From: Dysgonamonadaceae bacterium
Lineage (GTDB): Bacteria > Bacteroidota > Bacteroidia > Bacteroidales > Azobacteroidaceae
Direction of reading: 5' to 3'
DNA length: 9,153 bases
Assembly: GCA_031255425.1 (NCBI GenBank)
Contig: JAIRSN010000042.1
Span: 1 to 9,153, forward strand
This document shows positions 1 through 6,810 of this stretch, in pieces. The number at the start of each line of letters is the position of its first letter. Position 1 is the stretch's first letter. The notes under the pieces were generated by a model, which saw nothing but the letters and a program-made list of their open reading frames with translations, was not told the origin of the DNA and did no database searches. The position numbers and the translations under genes were made by a program.

Positions 1-1
1 G

Positions 2-86
2 CGGAGAGAAAGGGATTCGAACCCCTGGAACCTCTCAGTTCAACGGTTTTCAAGACCGCCGCGATCGACCACTCTGCCATCTCTCC
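2..86 (-). tRNA. tRNA-Ser (anticodon UGA)
   Basis: Read on the minus strand, this folds as a class II tRNA. The 5' acceptor strand GGAGAGA (86-80) pairs with TCTCTCC (9-3), followed by discriminator G at position 2. The anticodon arm carries loop CTTGAAA with anticodon TGA (plus-strand TCA at 50-52), which reads UCA-type serine codons. A long variable arm lies between the anticodon and T arms, as expected for serine. The T arm holds GGGGTTCGAATCCC. Position 1 reads C on the minus strand and could be the first base of an encoded CCA tail, but the window ends there. The gene appears transcribed alone, leftward, away from the protein gene at 233-577. Confidence 0.96.
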
Positions 87-121
87 TTGCTGAGAATACA
101 TTCCCGCTTTTAAAGCGATTG

Positions 122-152
122 CAAAGGAACAACTTTTTTTCGTCTTTTCAAA
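122..152 (-). promoter_or_regulatory. Possible Bacteroidota-type promoter for tRNA-Ser
   Basis: On the minus strand, TTTG (152-149) is followed after 19 nt by TTCCTTTG (129-122). This resembles the Bacteroidota -33 TTTG and -7 TAnnTTTG elements with near-normal spacing, though the first two bases of the -7 box are TT instead of TA. Transcription would start near 117, giving a leader of about 30 nt before the mature tRNA end at 86. That leader begins at the small palindrome CGCTTT-T-AAAGCG (105-117). Two A-tracts (minus strand of 131-140 and 161-170) lie within and upstream of the promoter. The call is inferred from motif and position only. Confidence 0.4.
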
Positions 153-182
153 ACCATTCAAACTTTTTTTGGCGCGTAGAAC

Positions 183-228
183 CAGGCACAGTGCTGCATG
201 TAGCTTCGTTTTGCGCACTGTTTGCCTG
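183..228 (-). terminator. Imperfect hairpin downstream of the DUF2185 gene, possible transcript end
   Basis: CAGGCACAGTGC (183-194) pairs with GCACTG (215-220) and TGCCTG (223-228), giving 12 base pairs with a 2-nt bulge and a 20-nt loop. It starts 5 nt after the stop codon of the gene at 233-577. This is where a terminator or 3'-end-stabilising hairpin for the DUF2185 or nqr transcript would be expected. There is no U-tract after it on the minus strand, so it is not a textbook intrinsic terminator. Confidence 0.4.
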
Positions 229-232
229 CCGG

Positions 233-577
233 CTATTCGATAATTTCCTCGTACAGGCAGGTTTCGTCGTCCCATTCAAATTCCGATCCGATGGGAGCGC
301 TTAATATCGTGTCCAAAGCCGGATTAATTGACAGCATGTCTTCCGGATAAACCGTTTCTACATGGGTCGGATTGTCGAGGTAATCTTCATCTTCATCCCC
401 ATAGAGAAACCGCCAACCGCTGTCGATGTTTGTTTCAGGCTTATCACGATAACAATAGCCGATGTGGTCGGCTTCCAATGCCCGTTTAGATACAAAGGCA
501 TACTTTTTTACTTGCGTTTCGTTCCACGTTCGACTCTCCGGAACGTCGTCTTTTGTCTGTAAATCTTCTGTTTTCAT
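233..577 (-). CDS. DUF2185 / Imm33-like small acidic protein
   Basis: This 114-aa cytoplasmic protein has no signal peptide or membrane segment. It resembles the DUF2185 family, which I recall being catalogued as immunity family Imm33 in polymorphic-toxin surveys. Family-like blocks are AFVSKRALEADHIGYCYR (27-44), DSGWRFLYGDEDEDYLDNP (52-70) and IGSEFEWDD (96-104). The region from about 52 to the end is strongly acidic. The length suits a single-domain family member. The ATG at 577 is the natural start; no clear ribosome site is visible, which is usual in this phylum. It lies 36 nt behind nqrF on the same strand and no promoter box is evident in the gap, so it may be co-transcribed with nqr. 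Its role is unknown: many DUF2185 proteins occur as orphans, and an immunity function is inferred from family membership only. No toxin gene is visible nearby. Confidence 0.82.
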   Translation of the reverse strand: MKTEDLQTKDDVPESRTWNETQVKKYAFVSKRALEADHIGYCYRDKPETNIDSGWRFLYGDEDEDYLDNPTHVETVYPEDMLSINPALDTILSAPIGSEFEWDDETCLYEEIIE

Positions 578-613
578 ATTATTTTATGAATATAATAAAG
601 GTTTTTTTGATCT

Positions 614-1876
614 TTATCCGAAATCGTCGAACATCAACATTTCCGGCGGTACGCCCAAATCGTCCAGCAAGCCTTTTACGGCATCGGCCATCGGTCCGGG
701 ACCACACATGTAATATTCGATGTCTTCCGGCGCTTCGTGATGAATCAAGTAGTTATCGTAAATCACCTGATGTATAAATCCGGTATAGCCGGTCCATTTA
801 TCTTTCGGAAGCGGTTCGCTCAATGCAATATGAAACTTGAAATTCGGGAATTCCTTTTCTATTGCCCGGAAATCTTCTTCGTAGAAAAGTTCGTCCTTCG
901 AACGCGCGCCGTACCAATAAGAGATTGTCCGATCGGTTGTTTTCAGCGTGCGGAATAAATGCAATAACTGCGAACGCAAAGGCGCCATTCCCGCGCCACC
1001 GCCGATATACAGCATTTCGCGTTTGGTGTCCTGAATATGAAATTCTCCGTAAGGGCCGGAGATGCGGACTTTGTCGCCCGGCTTCAGGCTGAATATATAG
1101 GAAGAACAAATGCCCGGCGGCACTCCGGCTTTCCATGTTCCGGCGCCCCGGTCGAAGGGAGGAGTCGCGATGCGGATGTTCAACATCACAATGTCGCCCT
1201 CTGCCGGATGGTTGGCCATCGAATAGGCGCGCACGTTTTCTGCGGTGTTTTTCCCCGTCAGGTTCCACATGCCGAATTTGTCCCACTCCGACCGGAACCG
1301 GTCGGCGTTCTTTTTTTCTGCCGGACGCGCTTTAATATCGAAATTGCCGAACGGCGCTTCGTACTTCGGCACTTGAATCTGAATATACGACCCCGGCTTG
1401 AAATTCAATGATTCCCCTTCCGGTAATTTCACCACAAACTCTTTGATAAAAGACGCTACATTGTAGTTGGAAACAACTTCACATTCCCATTCTTTGACTC
1501 CGAATACAGCTTCCGGTACACGGATATTCAAATCTTCCTTTACTTTCGCCTGGCACCCCAAGCGCCAATGGTCTTTTATTTGTTTCCGCGTGAAAAACCC
1601 GGTTTCGGTGGGAAGAATTTCACCTCCGCCCTCCATTACCTGCAAACGGCATTGCCCGCAACTGCCGCTTCCGCCGCAAGCGCTGGAAAGGAAAATCCCG
1701 TTCGATTGCAGCACCGACAAAACAGTGTTGCCCCTTGGCGTCTCGATCTCTTTTTCTTCGTTTACGACAATCCGAACGTTGCCGGAAGGAGTCAATCTAC
1801 TTTTAACAAACAATAAAAGACTTACTAATAGCAATGTTATTAGTAAAAACACAATTATACTGGCTGCTATTATCAT
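614..1876 (-). CDS. nqrF: Na+-translocating NADH:quinone reductase subunit F
   Basis: NqrF is the NADH-oxidising entry point of Na+-NQR. It takes hydride from NADH onto FAD and passes electrons to its [2Fe-2S] cluster, then to NqrD/E. The 420-aa protein has one N-terminal membrane helix (about 3-24). A plant-type ferredoxin domain (about 33-125) follows, with cluster cysteines C67, C73, C76 and C108. The rest is a ferredoxin-NADP reductase-like module, with the FAD motif RAYSMAN (216-222), a second flavin contact GICSSY (255-260), the NADH-loop IGGGAGMAPLRS (291-302), and YYMCGPGPM (388-396). The C-terminal FDDFG is typical. The length matches the family (about 405-420). I chose the ATG at 1876, 17 nt after nqrE. 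The frame stays open far upstream through nqrE, but that extension is not NqrF-like. It is the last nqr gene of the operon. Confidence 0.97.
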   Translation of the reverse strand: MIIAASIIVFLLITLLLVSLLLFVKSRLTPSGNVRIVVNEEKEIETPRGNTVLSVLQSNGIFLSSACGGSGSCGQCRLQVMEGGGEILPTETGFFTRKQIKDHWRLGCQAKVKEDLNIRVPEAVFGVKEWECEVVSNYNVASFIKEFVVKLPEGESLNFKPGSYIQIQVPKYEAPFGNFDIKARPAEKKNADRFRSEWDKFGMWNLTGKNTAENVRAYSMANHPAEGDIVMLNIRIATPPFDRGAGTWKAGVPPGICSSYIFSLKPGDKVRISGPYGEFHIQDTKREMLYIGGGAGMAPLRSQLLHLFRTLKTTDRTISYWYGARSKDELFYEEDFRAIEKEFPNFKFHIALSEPLPKDKWTGYTGFIHQVIYDNYLIHHEAPEDIEYYMCGPGPMADAVKGLLDDLGVPPEMLMFDDFG

Positions 1877-1893
1877 ATCGAATGATTCTGCTG

Positions 1894-2502
1894 TTATATC
1901 TTTATTCCTGAAAAACTCATAAACCCAAATCCCATCAATGCCGTAATAATAAATGCGATGCCTAATCCTTTCAACGGCTTGGGTATATCCGAATACTGCA
2001 ATTTTTCGCGGATCGCCGCCATCCCTGCAATGGCCATCAGCCATCCGATTCCTGATCCAAAGCCGTAAGCGGCGGCAACGCCTGTGTTGGGAAAGTTTTT
2101 TTGCTGCATAAACAAACTCGCTCCCAGAATGGCGCAGTTGACGGCTATCAACGGCAGAAAAATGCCGAGGGATGTGTTCAGCGACGGCGTGTATTTTTCC
2201 ATCACCATTTCGATCATCTGAACAATGGATGCGATAACGGCGATGAAGATAATGAAACTCAGAAAACTCAGGTTGATCGAATCGAACGATTCCCCCAGCC
2301 AACTCAAAGCGCCCTGTTTCAATACATAATTCTCCAGGAGATAATTGACCGGCACGGTTACCGTCAGAACGAAGGTGACGGCAATCCCCAGTCCCATCGC
2401 GGTTTTTACATTCTTCGAAACGGCCAGAAAGGAACACATCCCCAAGAAATAGGCAAACAGCATGTTTTCCGTAAAAATGGAATGAATGAAAACGTTTAAC
2501 AT
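1894..2502 (-). CDS. nqrE: Na+-translocating NADH:quinone reductase subunit E
   Basis: NqrE is an integral inner-membrane subunit. With its homologue NqrD it forms the pseudo-symmetric pair that holds an iron centre inside the membrane and relays electrons from NqrF to the FMN of NqrC. The 202-aa protein is hydrophobic throughout, consistent with the six helices known for the family. It has the paired cysteine motifs GMCSFLAVS (C23) and [10 protein letters not shown] (C123), which correspond to the conserved iron-ligand cysteines. Other family blocks are [20 protein letters not shown] (100-119) and [12 protein letters not shown] (143-154). The length is typical (about 198-202). The ATG at 2502 is 5 nt after the nqrD stop, so translation is probably coupled. 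nqrF begins 17 nt downstream. Confidence 0.97.
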   Translation of the reverse strand: MLNVFIHSIFTENMLFAYFLGMCSFLAVSKNVKTAMGLGIAVTFVLTVTVPVNYLLENYVLKQGALSWLGESFDSINLSFLSFIIFIAVIASIVQMIEMVMEKYTPSLNTSLGIFLPLIAVNCAILGASLFMQQKNFPNTGVAAAYGFGSGIGWLMAIAGMAAIREKLQYSDIPKPLKGLGIAFIITALMGFGFMSFSGIKI

Positions 2503-2507
2503 TTTAA

Positions 2508-3107
2508 TTAAGAATTAAGATTTTTACTTTTCTGAATCCAGATGATGCACGCAACGACGATCAAGGCCATCGGCGGCAATATCATCAGGCCGTTGTTCTC
2601 ATAGCCCCATTCGTACAACTTGTCGGGGATGACGCGAAACCCGAACAAGGTGCCCGACCCCAGCAATTCCCTGAAAAACCCTACTATAATCAGGATAATC
2701 CCGTAGCCCAAGCCGTTCCCTACGCCATCCAAAAAGGCCGGCCACGGCTTATTGGCCAAGGCAAACGCTTCCAAACGTCCCATGACAATGCAGTTGGTGA
2801 TGATCAAGCCGATAAATACCGAAAGCTGTTTGCTTACCTCGTAGGCGAAGGCTTTCAAAACTTCGTTCACCACCGTCACCAATGCCGCCACCACCACCAA
2901 TTGGACGATGATGCGGATCCGGTTGGGGATTGTCTTTCGCAAAAGGGAAATGATTACATTGGAAAAGGCGACGACGACGGTCACGGAAAGAGCCATCACA
3001 ACGCTCGGCTCCAATTTGCTGGTGACAGCCAGTGCCGAACAGATGCCCAGCATTTGTACGGTAACCGGATTATTCCGGTTCAACGGATTGATAAATACTT
3101 CTTTCAT
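2508..3107 (-). CDS. nqrD: Na+-translocating NADH:quinone reductase subunit D
   Basis: NqrD is the second half of the NqrD/NqrE membrane pair, inserted in opposite topology to NqrE and sharing the iron centre. The 199-aa protein is a multi-helix membrane protein. It carries [10 protein letters not shown] (C23) and [14 protein letters not shown] (C106), equivalent to C23 and C123 of the downstream NqrE. It also has the family block [10 protein letters not shown] (127-136) and [14 protein letters not shown] (144-157). The start at 3107 ([21 protein letters not shown]) matches family N termini. It is separated from nqrC by 48 nt, the widest gap in the operon. I see no TAnnTTTG box in that gap, so an internal promoter is not supported. 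The stop is 5 nt from nqrE. Confidence 0.97.
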   Translation of the reverse strand: MKEVFINPLNRNNPVTVQMLGICSALAVTSKLEPSVVMALSVTVVVAFSNVIISLLRKTIPNRIRIIVQLVVVAALVTVVNEVLKAFAYEVSKQLSVFIGLIITNCIVMGRLEAFALANKPWPAFLDGVGNGLGYGIILIIVGFFRELLGSGTLFGFRVIPDKLYEWGYENNGLMILPPMALIVVACIIWIQKSKNLNS

Positions 3108-3155
3108 CTTGCTAATTATTGTTATTGCGGACTTCGGCCGCTACATACGCTTCAT

Positions 3156-3845
3156 TTACCGCTCCAGAAAAGGCAGATAAGACTTCAAGCCGGCAAACAG
3201 CATGGCATCGACTCCCTGGCTCGTAATGGTTCCCCCGGAAATGCCGTCGACAGCATCCCGCCCATGAACGGTTCTGCCCGGCTTGACGATGGCGATGGAC
3301 GTGAACTGGTCCGTGGAGTCGAATATCCGCTTGCCTTGAAACGCTTGGGCGAAAGCCGGCTTGTCGATCTCGCCGCCCAGCCCGGGCGTTTCGCTTTCGT
3401 GTCCGAAAGAAGCGCCGTAAACTGTTTTTTTGTCGCTGTTCAGCGCGATATATCCCCAGACAGGTCCCCAGAGTCCCGTTCCCCGCAGGGAAAGGACATA
3501 TTTCTTTTCCCCGTCAATTTTGGCTTCAAACACGGGGTAGATTCGCTTTTCCGCCGGTTTGCGCAATTCGTCGGCTAATTCGACGTCGAAAGCGGCTCCC
3601 TCCACCACAATTCCCCGCGCATTGATCCGGTAGGCATCCACAATGGTGGACTGATACAATGCTTCCGCATCCGCCGGAGCGGAGGAGAGATTCAGGGAAT
3701 AGAGAATTTGACGCATCTTGTCGACCGCCTCGTTCTTCGCCTGCTGCGGACGCAACAGTTCCGATGTCAACGCAAGAGCCAAGGCGACCAACGTCACCAT
3801 CACCGAGGCATATATTAATGTATATGAATTGCTTTCTTTGTTCAT
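3156..3845 (-). CDS. nqrC: Na+-translocating NADH:quinone reductase subunit C (FMN-binding)
   Basis: NqrC carries a covalent FMN that accepts electrons from the NqrD/E iron centre and donates them to NqrB. The 229-aa protein has one N-terminal membrane helix (about 10-30) and a periplasmic FMN-binding domain. The flavinylation site is DGISGGTITS (200-209), where T206 is the expected residue linked to FMN by ApbE. The family often reads SGAT; here the alanine is glycine, a tolerated variant. Other family blocks are GLWGPVWGYIAL (124-135) and FGHESETPGLGGEI (147-160). The length is slightly shorter than the roughly 255 aa of Vibrio NqrC. The ATG at 3845 overlaps the nqrB stop in an ATGA (3842-3845), which implies coupled translation. 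The flavin transferase gene apbE is not in this window. Confidence 0.97.
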   Translation of the reverse strand: MNKESNSYTLIYASVMVTLVALALALTSELLRPQQAKNEAVDKMRQILYSLNLSSAPADAEALYQSTIVDAYRINARGIVVEGAAFDVELADELRKPAEKRIYPVFEAKIDGEKKYVLSLRGTGLWGPVWGYIALNSDKKTVYGASFGHESETPGLGGEIDKPAFAQAFQGKRIFDSTDQFTSIAIVKPGRTVHGRDAVDGISGGTITSQGVDAMLFAGLKSYLPFLER

Positions 3846-5044
3846 AACTTGCTGTATATTTCCTTTCGCTTTATCCTGCTTTCGATGCTCGCTTCCACTA
3901 CATAGTGGTCGATTAAAGGCGCAAAGGAGTTCATAAACAGAATCGCCAGCATCATCCCTTCGGGATAACCCGGATTAAGGACCCGAATCAGGACCGCAAA
4001 CATCCCTACCAGTCCGCCGAAGATATATTTGCCCGCTTGCGTGCGGGGAGAAGTCACCGGATCGGTTGCCATAAACACCGCGCCGAAGGCAAAGCCGCCA
4101 AGCAGGATTTGTTCCAAGGGGTCGATCCGCATGGCGGGCGTCAAATCGATTACGTTGAGAAACAAAGTCGTCACCATCCCGCCGACAAACACGGAAATCA
4201 TCGTGCGCCAGTTCGCAATTCCGGTTACCAACAGCAGAACCGCCCCGATCCCGATGCAGAGCTTGGACGTTTCGCCGACAGACCCCGGTATCAACCCCAG
4301 AAATAAATCCCAATAATCCAGGGGCATTCCCAGCACGTCCGTCATCCGCGGCGACACCTCGGCCGAACCGATTTGTCCCAGAGGCGTGGCGCCCGAAAAG
4401 GCGTCGATCACTTGGCCCTTCCCTATCCCGAACGTGCTTCCGGTCCGCACGAAGACCTGTTCGCCGCTCATCCGCGAGGGATAGGCGAAAAACAGGAAGG
4501 CGCGGGCAATCAGGGCGACATTCCATATATTATAGCCGGTGCCTCCGAATACTTCCTTGGCGAAAATGACGGCGAATGCCGTAGCCAGGGCAATCATCCA
4601 AAGCGGGGTGTCTATCGGAACGATCAGGGGGATCAACATCCCGGAGACCAGAAACCCTTCCTGTATCTCCTGCCCTTTCCATTGGGCGACGGTAAATTCG
4701 ATGCCCAGCCCGACGGCGTAAGAAACCACTATCAACGGCAGGACGGACAGGAAGCCGTACAGAAACATCAGCCACCCGCCGGGATTTTCGCCAATGGACA
4801 GGTAATGCTGGTAACCGGTATTGAACATCCCGAAAAGCAAACAGGGAATCAAGGCGATCACGACCACCGACATCGACCATTTGGTGTCGAACGGGCTGTG
4901 AATATGTGTTCCCGACTTCGACGTCGTGTTGGGAACGAAAAGGAAGGACTCCAACCCGCCGAATACCGACTGAAAGGCGTGGTAGCGCCCCCCCGGTTCG
5001 AAGTGGGGTTTTATCTGATCTAAATAGTTTCGCAGCAATTTCAT
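3842..5044 (-). CDS. nqrB: Na+-translocating NADH:quinone reductase subunit B (FMN and riboflavin-binding)
   Basis: NqrB is the largest membrane subunit. It carries covalent FMN and non-covalent riboflavin, passes electrons to quinone with NqrA, and forms much of the Na+ pathway. The 400-aa protein has a soluble N terminus with LDQIKPHFEPGGRYHAF (8-24) and then many hydrophobic helices from about residue 57 on, about ten in the family. The FMN attachment motif is DAFSGATPLG (214-223), with T220 the predicted linked threonine. The block SGMLIPLIVPIDTPLW (134-149) contains the conserved glycine-rich and proline-rich membrane region of the family, implicated in quinone chemistry. ATDPVTSPRT is another conserved block near the C-terminal end. 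The length is close to the usual 400-415. The start at 5044 is 19 nt after the nqrA stop, and the stop overlaps nqrC by 4 nt. Confidence 0.97.
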   Translation of the reverse strand: MKLLRNYLDQIKPHFEPGGRYHAFQSVFGGLESFLFVPNTTSKSGTHIHSPFDTKWSMSVVVIALIPCLLFGMFNTGYQHYLSIGENPGGWLMFLYGFLSVLPLIVVSYAVGLGIEFTVAQWKGQEIQEGFLVSGMLIPLIVPIDTPLWMIALATAFAVIFAKEVFGGTGYNIWNVALIARAFLFFAYPSRMSGEQVFVRTGSTFGIGKGQVIDAFSGATPLGQIGSAEVSPRMTDVLGMPLDYWDLFLGLIPGSVGETSKLCIGIGAVLLLVTGIANWRTMISVFVGGMVTTLFLNVIDLTPAMRIDPLEQILLGGFAFGAVFMATDPVTSPRTQAGKYIFGGLVGMFAVLIRVLNPGYPEGMMLAILFMNSFAPLIDHYVVEASIESRIKRKEIYSKL

Positions 5045-5063
5045 ATCTTGAGGGTACTGTTGT

Positions 5064-6386
5064 TTATCCGTTCATTTCTTTATAAAGCAGGTCCAAGCCT
5101 CGCCTTACCAATTGCTGGAGTTCCATCTTGGACGCATCGACGTATTCGCACAGGGCAAAATCTTCGGGGGCAACCTCGTAGATGCCCAATCGTTCCATCT
5201 TGTCGTAGTCGCCGGCAAGAATCGCCCGGATCAGAAACTCCGGTAAAATATCCATCGGAAAGACCTTGTCCCATTCGTTGGAGAGAATCATCGCCCGCTG
5301 TCCGCCCTTCACCCGGGCGTCTACGATCCGGTTTCGTTGCGTCAGCAGGGGCTTTATCCAGCCCAGAAAGTCGTGCGTTTCGCTGCCTTCCGGAATCACG
5401 GTCACCTGATTGTCGCGGGCATGCAGTGCGCCGTCGGAAGCGATTTGCGTTCCTGTCAGCACATTTCCGCTGATGTAACGCAGGGGAATCCCTTCGGACA
5501 CCCGGCTCCGGACAAGCGGTGCAATGCCGGCGCCTGCAATCATCGGATAATACGCGCGGTCTTCCTCGTTCACTTCCGAGCCGGTGAGCGCCACCAGGCG
5601 GGTCATGTCCACCAGTCCCGTATTGAACAGCCGGCCGATAATGAGGACATCGGACAAGGCTATCGTCCAGACCGTTTCGCCCTTGCTCACCGGGTGGACC
5701 TGACTGATCTGTACACTGGCGTTCCCCGCCGGGTGCGGTCCTTCAACGATCAGCGCATGCACCCGTCTTATGTAGTACAAACCCTTTGCCGCATGTTCCG
5801 GCCGAAGGGCCAGATACACGTAACCGGAAGGGACAAGGGCGGCCAGGGCGGTCAGTCCGGCTTGCATGTCTTCTTCGCGGCCCCGAATGAGATACTCCGC
5901 ATCGGGCGCCAGGGGTGCGGAAGAGAAACCCTGCACAAAGATGTCCCGCGGCCAAGTGCCGGGGTCGGCTATCACATCGTACGGCCGCTGCCGGATCAAG
6001 GCGAGCAGTCCGGCTTCGGCCAACGTCTGCCGGACGTCTTCGGGCGTGAGCGAACGGACTTTCGGTCCCATATCCACGTAGCGGTTGCGGCGTTCCGCTT
6101 CGATGACGATGCTGAGCAAGCGCCGTTTTTCGCCGCGCCGGATGGCTGTGATCCGGCCGCTTACGGGGGCGACAATCTTTATTTCCGGCCGGTTTTTATC
6201 GTACATCACCGGCGTTCCGGACAGCACCATGTCCCCTTCCTTCACCGCCACTTTCGGCGTAAGCCCGGGAAAATCTTCGGGAAAAACGGTATAAAACGGC
6301 GAAGAAATCGCCGGCTTAGTCACCGCCCGCGGGCGACCGACAAGATCGATATTCATCCCTTTTGTTATTTTGATCACTTGAGTCAT
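5064..6386 (-). CDS. nqrA: Na+-translocating NADH:quinone reductase subunit A
   Basis: NqrA is the cytoplasmic subunit that, with NqrB, completes quinone binding; in Bacteroidota the acceptor is presumably menaquinone. The protein is 440 aa from ATG 6386. It begins VIKITKGMNIDLVG (4-17), typical of the family. An RnfC/biotinyl-like barrel segment follows, with KVAVKEGDMVLSG (45-57) and KIVAPVSGRITAI (70-82). Other blocks are EGPHPAGN (215-222), ALTGSEV (266-272), PMIAGAGI (281-288) and VFPMDILPEFLIRAIL (375-390). An in-frame TTG at 6392 would add two residues, but the ATG aligns better with known NqrA starts. This is the first gene of the operon, about 25 nt downstream of a good -7 box. A long open frame on the opposite strand is a shadow of the GC-rich codons. 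Confidence 0.97.
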   Translation of the reverse strand: MTQVIKITKGMNIDLVGRPRAVTKPAISSPFYTVFPEDFPGLTPKVAVKEGDMVLSGTPVMYDKNRPEIKIVAPVSGRITAIRRGEKRRLLSIVIEAERRNRYVDMGPKVRSLTPEDVRQTLAEAGLLALIRQRPYDVIADPGTWPRDIFVQGFSSAPLAPDAEYLIRGREEDMQAGLTALAALVPSGYVYLALRPEHAAKGLYYIRRVHALIVEGPHPAGNASVQISQVHPVSKGETVWTIALSDVLIIGRLFNTGLVDMTRLVALTGSEVNEEDRAYYPMIAGAGIAPLVRSRVSEGIPLRYISGNVLTGTQIASDGALHARDNQVTVIPEGSETHDFLGWIKPLLTQRNRIVDARVKGGQRAMILSNEWDKVFPMDILPEFLIRAILAGDYDKMERLGIYEVAPEDFALCEYVDASKMELQQLVRRGLDLLYKEMNG

Positions 6387-6410
6387 ATCCAATGGATGTT
6401 ATAAGAGAGG

Positions 6411-6418
6411 CAAAGGTA
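6411..6418 (-). promoter_or_regulatory. -7 element of the nqrA promoter
   Basis: The minus strand reads TACCTTTG, an exact match to the Bacteroidota -7 consensus TAnnTTTG. It ends 24 nt before the nqrA ATG at 6386, so the 5' leader would be about 20 nt. Around 19-21 nt upstream there is only a T-rich run (GGTTTTTC), not a clear TTTG -33 element. Position, strand and consensus support it as the main promoter of the nqrABCDEF operon. Confidence 0.65.
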
Positions 6419-6519
6419 AATAAAATCCGGGAAAAACCGTGTTAAAAATGAACGGAGGCACAGGGTCTTTTATTGCTAATGATGGATTGAGGTCGATTTA
6501 TATGGTGTATAAACAATCA

Positions 6520-6554
6520 GGGGCCGCGTGCCGAAACAGACACTCGGCCGCCCC
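6520..6554. repeat. GC-rich imperfect hairpin upstream of nqrA
   Basis: GGGGC (6520-6524) pairs with GCCCC (6550-6554), and GCCGA (6530-6534) with TCGGC (6544-6548). The result is a 10-bp stem with an asymmetric internal loop and a 9-nt apical loop. It stands out against the A/T-richer flanks. Neither strand has a T-tract directly after it, so it does not look like an intrinsic terminator. It would be in the nqrA leader only if transcription began at the upstream box near 6637-6644. Confidence 0.5.
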
Positions 6555-6632
6555 CCTTCTCATAACTCTTCTTTCTTTGTCTTAAACCTTATCAGCACCG
6601 CTTCCTTCTTGCTTACGTAATTCCGCAATAGA

Positions 6633-6661
6633 CGCGCAAATATATTGAAATTTGAAACGCG
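6633..6661. repeat. Imperfect inverted repeat overlapping a second TAnnTTTG box
   Basis: CGCG (6633-6636) and CAAAT (6637-6641) are mirrored by ATTTG (6650-6654) and CGCG (6658-6661), with a 3-nt bulge. On the minus strand 6644-6637 reads TATATTTG, matching the Bacteroidota -7 consensus. The box lies inside the left arm, as an operator would. It is about 250 nt from nqrA, so it could be a second, distal promoter. No -33 TTTG is visible at the usual distance, so this is a weak call. Confidence 0.35.
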
Positions 6662-6810
6662 ACTCCGCTTTTTAACGCTAATATTACATTTTTTAGATAT
6701 TCTCCGAAAACCTTAAGGGAAATCCGGTTGTTTTTAAAACAAAACGGTTCGTAGAATAGCAATCCTGTTCGGAACTTGTGAAAATAAATTTTTTTTAAAA
6801 ACTATTATTT

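Larger units (their letters stand above)
6387..6810. other. Divergent intergenic region between nqrA and the DUF1573 gene
   Basis: This 424-nt stretch has no convincing gene. It contains, from left to right, the nqrA -7 box (6411-6418), a GC-rich hairpin (6520-6554), an imperfect inverted repeat (6633-6661) overlapping a second minus-strand TAnnTTTG box (6637-6644), a small palindrome (6724-6747), and an A/T-rich leader in front of the ATG at 6811. The plus strand has a 45-codon frame (6448-6585) without family character. I could not find a good promoter for the plus-strand gene; TAAATTTT near 6785 differs from the -7 consensus at one position and lacks a -33 element. Confidence 0.6.

Noticed and set aside
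119..304. 61-codon plus-strand frame between tRNA-Ser and the DUF2185 gene
   Set aside because: It runs through the poly-T repeats and into the opposite strand of the DUF2185 gene, with no coding character.
1877..2437. Upstream open extension of the nqrF frame through nqrE (187 extra codons)
   Set aside because: The extra residues are arginine- and histidine-rich shadow translation of nqrE. The ATG at 1876 gives a normal-length NqrF with its membrane helix.
2901..3578. 225-codon plus-strand frame opposite nqrC and nqrD
   Set aside because: It crosses two real genes on the opposite strand and has low-complexity composition with no family character.
5337..6404. 355-codon plus-strand frame opposite nqrA
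   Set aside because: It is a shadow of GC-rich nqrA codons, shows no recognisable domain, and lies antisense to a clearly functional gene.
6520..6554. GC-rich hairpin as an intrinsic terminator
   Set aside because: No T-tract follows on either strand, and no gene ends nearby, since the flanking genes are divergent.
6448..6585. 45-codon plus-strand frame in the nqrA upstream region
   Set aside because: It contains the GC-rich hairpin, has no promoter or family resemblance, and is the length expected by chance.
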